DNA of 64,000 bases, from assembly GCA_023664345.1 (NCBI GenBank), contig JAMPFQ010000011.1, positions 56,382 through 120,381 of the forward strand, in the 5' to 3' direction. The position numbers and the translations under genes are program-made. How positions within the stretch are numbered: position 1 is the first letter of the stretch; the number at the start of each line of letters is the position of its first letter. The stretch comes from Lachnospiraceae bacterium. GTDB taxonomy: Bacteria; Bacillota; Clostridia; Lachnospirales; Lachnospiraceae. This document shows positions 59,460-64,000 of this stretch, one piece after another. Below the pieces are notes generated by a model that was given only the letters and a program-made list of their open reading frames with translations, made no database searches and was not told the DNA's origin.

Positions 59460-60383
59460 GTGAAAAAATTATTATGTCTCACAGGAATGCTCCTTTTTCT
59501 GATGGCGGCATCGGCCTGCGGGAAAGAGGAGGTTCCTGAGGGGACGGAGTATCAGGTTTATTATATCAGCAGATCGGAGACGAAAGTGGAGATGCATCCT
59601 TACTGGACGCAGACGGAGAGCCGTCAGGCAATCCTGAGGGAATTGATGCAGTGTCTTTCCACAACCCCGGAGAAGCTGGAGTATCAGGCGCCCCTTGCCA
59701 TGGGATTTGAGATTCTGGGGATCGATCTGGATGAAGGGAAGATGACCATGGATGTGAACGCGGCGTATAAGAACCTGTCGGTCACTACAGAGGTGCTGGT
59801 ACGGGCGGCTATCGTGCGGACGCTGGCCCAGCTTCCGGAGATCAGCTATGTGGAGATCACCGTGGAGGGAGAGCCGCTGGTGGACAGTATGAGCAATGTG
59901 GTGGGAAGGATGAGCGCCGATCAGTTCATCGACAATGACGGCAATGAGATCAATACCTATGAACTTGCCAGAGTGAAGCTGTTTTTCGCCAGTGACAGCG
60001 GAACCCAGCTGATAGCGGCGTACCGTGAGAAGCATTATTCCACTAACACGCCCATAGAGCGCTTTATCGTGGAGGAGCTGATCGCCGGTCCCAGCGGGCA
60101 GGTGGCGGGACTGCACCCCACGCTGAATCCCAATACAAAAGTCATCAATGTGACGACCAAGGATGGTATCTGTTATGTGAATCTGGACGAGAATTTCCTC
60201 ACGGTGCCGGATAGTGTTTCCATGGAAGCGGCGGTCTATTCCATCGTGAATTCCCTGGTGGAACTGAGCAATATCAACAAGGTTCAGATCATGGTCAACG
60301 GCGAAGTGCCCACCACATCCTCGATCTTTCAGAATTCCACGTTTGAAAGGAACCTGGATATGATAACTTCCCTGAAAAACTAA
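59460..60383 (+). CDS. GerMN-domain lipoprotein
   Basis: 307 aa. The signal peptide ends in the lipobox ASAC, so it is a lipoprotein. Two GerMN-like repeats follow (about residues 60-165 and 190-300), recognisable by LGIDLDEGKMTMDVNAAYKN and NVTTKDGICYVNLDENFLTV. GerM proteins act in spore formation or germination, or bind cell-wall material. GTG 59460 has GGAGG 5 nt upstream, and the stem GTCGCC/GGCGAC lies just before it. In line with the two-component genes and comEC. Confidence 0.85.
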   Translation: MKKLLCLTGMLLFLMAASACGKEEVPEGTEYQVYYISRSETKVEMHPYWTQTESRQAILRELMQCLSTTPEKLEYQAPLAMGFEILGIDLDEGKMTMDVNAAYKNLSVTTEVLVRAAIVRTLAQLPEISYVEITVEGEPLVDSMSNVVGRMSADQFIDNDGNEINTYELARVKLFFASDSGTQLIAAYREKHYSTNTPIERFIVEELIAGPSGQVAGLHPTLNPNTKVINVTTKDGICYVNLDENFLTVPDSVSMEAAVYSIVNSLVELSNINKVQIMVNGEVPTTSSIFQNSTFERNLDMITSLKN

Positions 60384-60411
60384 AGATAAAAATAACGAAA
60401 GGACATTGTTT

Positions 60412-62775
60412 ATGCGGCGACCTTTACTGCTGGCTGCCATATGTCTGGTTTCGGTCATGGGTCTTCTGCTGCACCTGGGGGTGTTCGACCGGGTGCCGGA
60501 CGGGCAGATCGGCGCGGAAGCGCTGACTGCGGGAGAGCCCGTGACCTTTACGGGACAGGTATACCAGAAAGATTCCGAAAAGTTTTATCTTCGATCCGTT
60601 CGTATGATTTCTTCGGCTGAAATTTCACAGCCGGACATTCCATGTAAAGACAATTTCATCTGTATCCCGGAACAGGAAACGGACATCCCTCTGGGGAGCG
60701 TCGTGATGATGAGGGGAATCTTCCAGCCTTTTTCCATCGCCACAAATCCCGGAGAGTTTGACTCCCGGGAGTATTACAGGACGCTGGGCATCGGGGGCAG
60801 GGTGAGAGATGCCGCCGTGCTGGCTCGGGGGGAGTCTTGCTGGCGTCTCAGGGAGGCTCTGTACCAGGCGAGGAATCTGCTCGGACAGCGCCTGGAAAGT
60901 ATATTTCCGGAGAGAGAGGCGGCAGTGATGTGTGCCCTGCTGCTGGGGGATAAGGAGGATCTGGACCTTGAACTGAAAGAACTGTATCAGAGGAACGGGA
61001 TCCTGCATATCCTCAGTATCTCCTCACTTCATATCACCATGATCGGCATGTCGGTATACCGGCTGCTGCGCAGATGCAGGATGCCAGTGTGCCCGGCGGC
61101 AGCCGGGGGATGCTGCCTGCTGATCCTGTATGGCATGATGACGGGTTTTGGCGTATCCGCGTGCCGCGCTATCGGGATGTATCTGCTGCGGATGATGGCG
61201 GAGGCGGCGGGCAGGACTTACGATATGCCCACCGCCATGGGTGTCACTGCGGCGGCGCTGGTGGTGAAGAATCCTTATTATCTGCGCCATGCGGGCTTTC
61301 TGCTTTCCTTTACCTCCATGATCGGGATCGGCGTAGTGTATCCCGCCATGGAAAAGAACGGGAAGAAAAAAACAGTAAAAGAGCGGCTTCTGGAACCTGT
61401 TCTATCGGGGCTGTCCATTACCCTTGCCACGCTTCCGGTACAGCTGTGGTTCTATTATCAGGTGCCCAGCTACTCCGTATTGCTGAACATCCTGGTGCTT
61501 CCCTTTATGAAGATATTGATGATGGCAGGTTTTCTGACCCTGATCCCGGGGCTGGGCGCCTGCGTCTGGGCGGATCTGCTGATACTGCGGGGGTATGAAA
61601 TGCTGTGCGGGGTGTTCGACAGGTTCCCTTTCCACACATGGAACCCCGGAAAGCCCCGGCTCTGGCAGGTGATCGTCTATTATCTGGTGCTTGGGGCAGC
61701 GGTGTGGGGACGAAAGTGTCTGGCGGATCAGAGCAGGAACGCACAGGAGAAGCGAGGGCAAATGTCCGGAGGATCACCGGAGAAAAAACCGCGAACGTGC
61801 TGCGGCAGTTGGAAAGCGTATCTGGAAAGGATGAAGGAAAAAGTCTCGGATGCCGGGACAGGCAGAGGATGTGGGATAGGGATCATCGTCTGCCTGACAG
61901 GGATGCTTTTGGCCCCACTCATCTTTACATGGAAGCCTTCTGCGGAAAACAGACTGCTGTTCCTGGATGTGGGACAGGGGGACGGCATATTGGTGCGCAC
62001 CGCTTCCGGTGAGAATTACCTCTTTGACGGCGGCAGCAGCAGCCGGAGCCAGGTGGGAAAGTACGTGCTTCTCCCGTGCCTGCGGTATTATGGCATTCAG
62101 ACGCTGGACGCAGTCATTTTGTCCCATCCTGATGCCGACCATGTGAACGGCGCCATGGAATTATTGTCCATGGGGCAGAACAGCGGTGTTAAGATAAAGC
62201 AGCTTGTGTTGCCGGAATTATCGGAAAAGGGAAAGGCGGAAATGCTAAAACAGCTGGGACAGTTCACGGAGCAGGAGGACTGGAGCAGCCGGATTCCCAT
62301 AGGATATCTGGCCGCAGGTGAAAGTTTTCATTGTGACAGCGCCGGATTTCTCTGCCTGCATCCTGAAAGCGGATGGGACGGGGCGGGAGTAAATGCCTGT
62401 TCCATCTGTATCTATGGTCTGTTTACTGATAAAAAAGGGAAAGAGGAGTTTGACTTTCTGCTGACGGGAGACGTGGAAGATGCAGGGGAGGAGGCACTGC
62501 TGGCGGAACTGCGCGGCAGGGGCATTCAGGGTGTGGATGTGTTGAAGGTGGCGCATCATGGCTCTAAAAACTCTACCTCGGAGAGGCTTCTGGAGCAGGC
62601 GGCTCCCGCGCTTTCCGTCATATCCTGCGGCAGGAATAACCGCTACGGGCATCCCCATCAGGAACTGCTGGAGCGGCTGAAAAATACGGAATGCGTTATC
62701 CTGACCACAAGTGAGCGGGGCGCTGTCTGTGTCAGCGCTGAGCAGGGAAAGATCGGGGTGGAGGCATTTCGGTGA
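60412..62775 (+). CDS. comEC: ComEC-type DNA uptake channel
   Basis: 787 aa. N-terminal helices and an OB-like external domain (GEPVTFTGQVYQKDSEKFYL), the competence membrane domain with NGILHILSISSLHITMIGM, and a C-terminal metallo-beta-lactamase domain with LDVGQGDGILV and SHPDADHVNG (metal-binding His572, Asp574, Asp576, His577). ComEC carries one DNA strand through the membrane and may degrade the other. ATG 60412 has AAAGGA 9 nt upstream. No frameshift seen; the protein looks complete. It is convergent with holA. Confidence 0.95.
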   Translation: MRRPLLLAAICLVSVMGLLLHLGVFDRVPDGQIGAEALTAGEPVTFTGQVYQKDSEKFYLRSVRMISSAEISQPDIPCKDNFICIPEQETDIPLGSVVMMRGIFQPFSIATNPGEFDSREYYRTLGIGGRVRDAAVLARGESCWRLREALYQARNLLGQRLESIFPEREAAVMCALLLGDKEDLDLELKELYQRNGILHILSISSLHITMIGMSVYRLLRRCRMPVCPAAAGGCCLLILYGMMTGFGVSACRAIGMYLLRMMAEAAGRTYDMPTAMGVTAAALVVKNPYYLRHAGFLLSFTSMIGIGVVYPAMEKNGKKKTVKERLLEPVLSGLSITLATLPVQLWFYYQVPSYSVLLNILVLPFMKILMMAGFLTLIPGLGACVWADLLILRGYEMLCGVFDRFPFHTWNPGKPRLWQVIVYYLVLGAAVWGRKCLADQSRNAQEKRGQMSGGSPEKKPRTCCGSWKAYLERMKEKVSDAGTGRGCGIGIIVCLTGMLLAPLIFTWKPSAENRLLFLDVGQGDGILVRTASGENYLFDGGSSSRSQVGKYVLLPCLRYYGIQTLDAVILSHPDADHVNGAMELLSMGQNSGVKIKQLVLPELSEKGKAEMLKQLGQFTEQEDWSSRIPIGYLAAGESFHCDSAGFLCLHPESGWDGAGVNACSICIYGLFTDKKGKEEFDFLLTGDVEDAGEEALLAELRGRGIQGVDVLKVAHHGSKNSTSERLLEQAAPALSVISCGRNNRYGHPHQELLERLKNTECVILTTSERGAVCVSAEQGKIGVEAFR

Positions 62776-62797
62776 AATGCTACAGACAAAACTTTTG

Positions 62798-63772
62798 CTA
62801 TAACACCGAGAGGATCAGGATCTCCACGCTCATCACATCGTTCATGCGTCCGCTCTTGACGGCCTCCTCCGCCTCCACGCATTTGGCAACGGCGCCGCGG
62901 AGTTTCCCGGTCTTGAAGCGTGATGCCTGGGCCAGATATTTTCCGGCTGCGAAAGGCGGCACTCCGATCTTGGAGGCGATGGTGCGCTGGTCATTTCCCC
63001 TGGACTTTAATTCCTTTGCCTGCAGGAGCATATTGCATTGCCTGGCGATCAGGAAAAGAATCCGCATAGGAGGCTCTTTCAGCGCCAGAAGGTCATAATA
63101 CAGATCCAGTGCCTCTTTCTGTTTCCTGTCGGCGATGGCGTTGATCATGTCAAAGATATGACTGCTGACACGGGTGGTGCAGATGGCTTCCACATCCTCG
63201 TCCGTGACCACATCCCTGTCCATGCAGTAGCATACCAGCTTTTCCAGTTCCATCTGGATATTTTCCATATCGGACCCTGTCTTGGTTAGCAGCAGCTGGA
63301 CCGTGTTCTCGGTGATCTTCTTCCCATCCTTGCCCAGCGAGCCCGCGATCCAGCGCTTCAGCGTCTTTTCGTCCTGTACGGTAAAGTCCGCCGCATAGCC
63401 CCTGGACTGAACCGCCTTGAACAGCTTGCTGCGCTTGTCAACCTCGCTTTCCGTGAACACGAAATAGGCAGTCTCGTTAGGCGCCGCAAGATATTCCGCC
63501 ATCTTTTCGCCGCCGGATTTAAAGAGGCCGCTGTTGCTGATGAATATGACCCGCCGCTCGGCCAGAAAGGGCAGTGTCTCCGCCAGGTCGATGATCTCCC
63601 CCACAGAGATATTTTTTCCCTCGTAAAAGTGGGTGTTCATGGTGTCATCCCCGCTGCACAGGGCTTTCCGCAGTCTGTCCCTGTACTGCCTGCGCAGATA
63701 ACGCTCTTCCCCGTACAGCAGGTAAGCCTGTTTGAAATTTCCCTGTTTGATGTCCTCGTTGATCTGCTTCAT
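62798..63772 (-). CDS. holA: DNA polymerase III subunit delta
   Basis: 324 aa clamp-loader subunit that opens the beta sliding clamp. The opening MKQINEDIKQGNFKQAYLLY followed by GEERYLRRQY and the AAA+-like three-domain layout are typical; the middle has FISNSGLFKSGGEKMAEYL and KYLAQASRF lies near the C-terminus. It lies next to comEC as in other Firmicutes, but on the opposite strand. A GGAG site lies 6 nt before the ATG (63772 on the minus strand). Directly upstream are 72-bp tandem repeats that contain candidate -10 elements for this gene. Confidence 0.92.
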   Translation of the reverse strand: MKQINEDIKQGNFKQAYLLYGEERYLRRQYRDRLRKALCSGDDTMNTHFYEGKNISVGEIIDLAETLPFLAERRVIFISNSGLFKSGGEKMAEYLAAPNETAYFVFTESEVDKRSKLFKAVQSRGYAADFTVQDEKTLKRWIAGSLGKDGKKITENTVQLLLTKTGSDMENIQMELEKLVCYCMDRDVVTDEDVEAICTTRVSSHIFDMINAIADRKQKEALDLYYDLLALKEPPMRILFLIARQCNMLLQAKELKSRGNDQRTIASKIGVPPFAAGKYLAQASRFKTGKLRGAVAKCVEAEEAVKSGRMNDVMSVEILILSVL

Positions 63773-63801
63773 GTTTGCTCCAATTCAATACTTGTATTGG
63801 G

Positions 63802-64000
63802 TTATACCATGTTTCCGTGCGCTTCAGCGCACATTCGATTCAGAAGTTGACACAATGCCCTTTTGTGTCAACATTATACCATGTTTCCGTGCGCTTCAGC
63901 GCACATTCGATTCAGAAGTTGACACAATGCCCTTTTGTGTCAACATTATACCATGTTTCCGTGCGCTTCAGCGCACATTCGATTCAGAAGTTGACACAAT
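63802..64000 (-). repeat. 72-bp tandem repeats upstream of holA, running off the window
   Basis: Period 72 bp: copy 1 at 63802-63873, copy 2 at 63874-63945, and copy 3 from 63946, cut by the window edge. The copies look identical. Each has two perfect hairpins: GTGCGC-TTCA-GCGCAC (63817-63832 in copy 1) and TTGACACAA/TTGTGTCAA (63847-63855 with 63863-63871). On the minus strand each copy carries an extended -10 motif TGGTATAAY (TATAAC at the first copy, TATAAT at the next two), directed toward holA. Confidence 0.9.

Noticed and set aside
63802-64000. Possible CRISPR array
   Set aside because: The whole 72-bp unit repeats, so there are no variable spacers, and no cas genes are present.

Overview
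The window looks like chromosomal DNA of a Gram-positive anaerobe of the class Clostridia, most likely the Lachnospiraceae. Supporting signs are the conserved block ispF / T-box / cysE / cysS / mrnC / rlmB / sigH, strong AGGAGG ribosome-binding sites with frequent GTG and TTG starts, GerMN lipoproteins, a moderately GC-rich background, and a comEA-comEC-holA neighbourhood. The assignment is an inference; no rRNA is present.

Layout. 1-1525: end of a chemotaxis receptor. 1667-6677: oligopeptide-type ABC importer (lipoprotein, two permeases, one double ATPase). 6839-9529: SERCA-like P-type Ca2+ ATPase, then a hypothetical gene on the other strand and an amidohydrolase. 11365-20328: a Pel-type exopolysaccharide operon. 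A 35-codon ORF and a PqqD-like protein precede pelD, which is fused to a sugar-epimerase-like domain and keeps a c-di-GMP inhibitory-site motif; then come pelE, an anchored extracytoplasmic protein, pelF and pelG. 20418-32010: a second polysaccharide block (DUF2304-like protein, two glycosyltransferases, two DUF4832-type proteins, a Stealth phosphotransferase, a flippase, a nucleotidyltransferase-fold protein and a large membrane protein), whose middle is clearly AT-richer than its surroundings.

32117-39174: housekeeping genes (DEAD-box helicase, ispF, a cysteine T-box leader, cysE, cysS, mrnC, rlmB, sigH). 39327-44172: an RND-family exporter with a very long heptad-repeat insertion, its TetR-type regulator and a candidate operator. 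44294-47863: an accessory stretch around a tRNA-Thr gene, with an Rpn-type nuclease carrying 21-bp repeats, small orphan proteins, a dispersed repeat, a ribbon-helix-helix protein and a Uma2 endonuclease. 47920-54273: arginine biosynthesis (argC, argJ, argB, argD and three uncharacterised passengers) behind ARG boxes. 54371-62775: a solute-binding protein, a small DMT-type membrane protein, comEA, a two-component system, a GerMN lipoprotein and comEC. 62798-63772: holA on the minus strand, with 72-bp tandem repeats upstream.

The main points for follow-up are the c-di-GMP-responsive Pel locus with its small-ORF/PqqD head; a 5'-leader hairpin found before two unrelated genes (37674 and 54309) with a compensatory base-pair change; the palindrome-rich intergenic regions at 37.5 kb and 45.5 kb; the heptad insertion in the RND pump; and the tandem repeats at the right edge.
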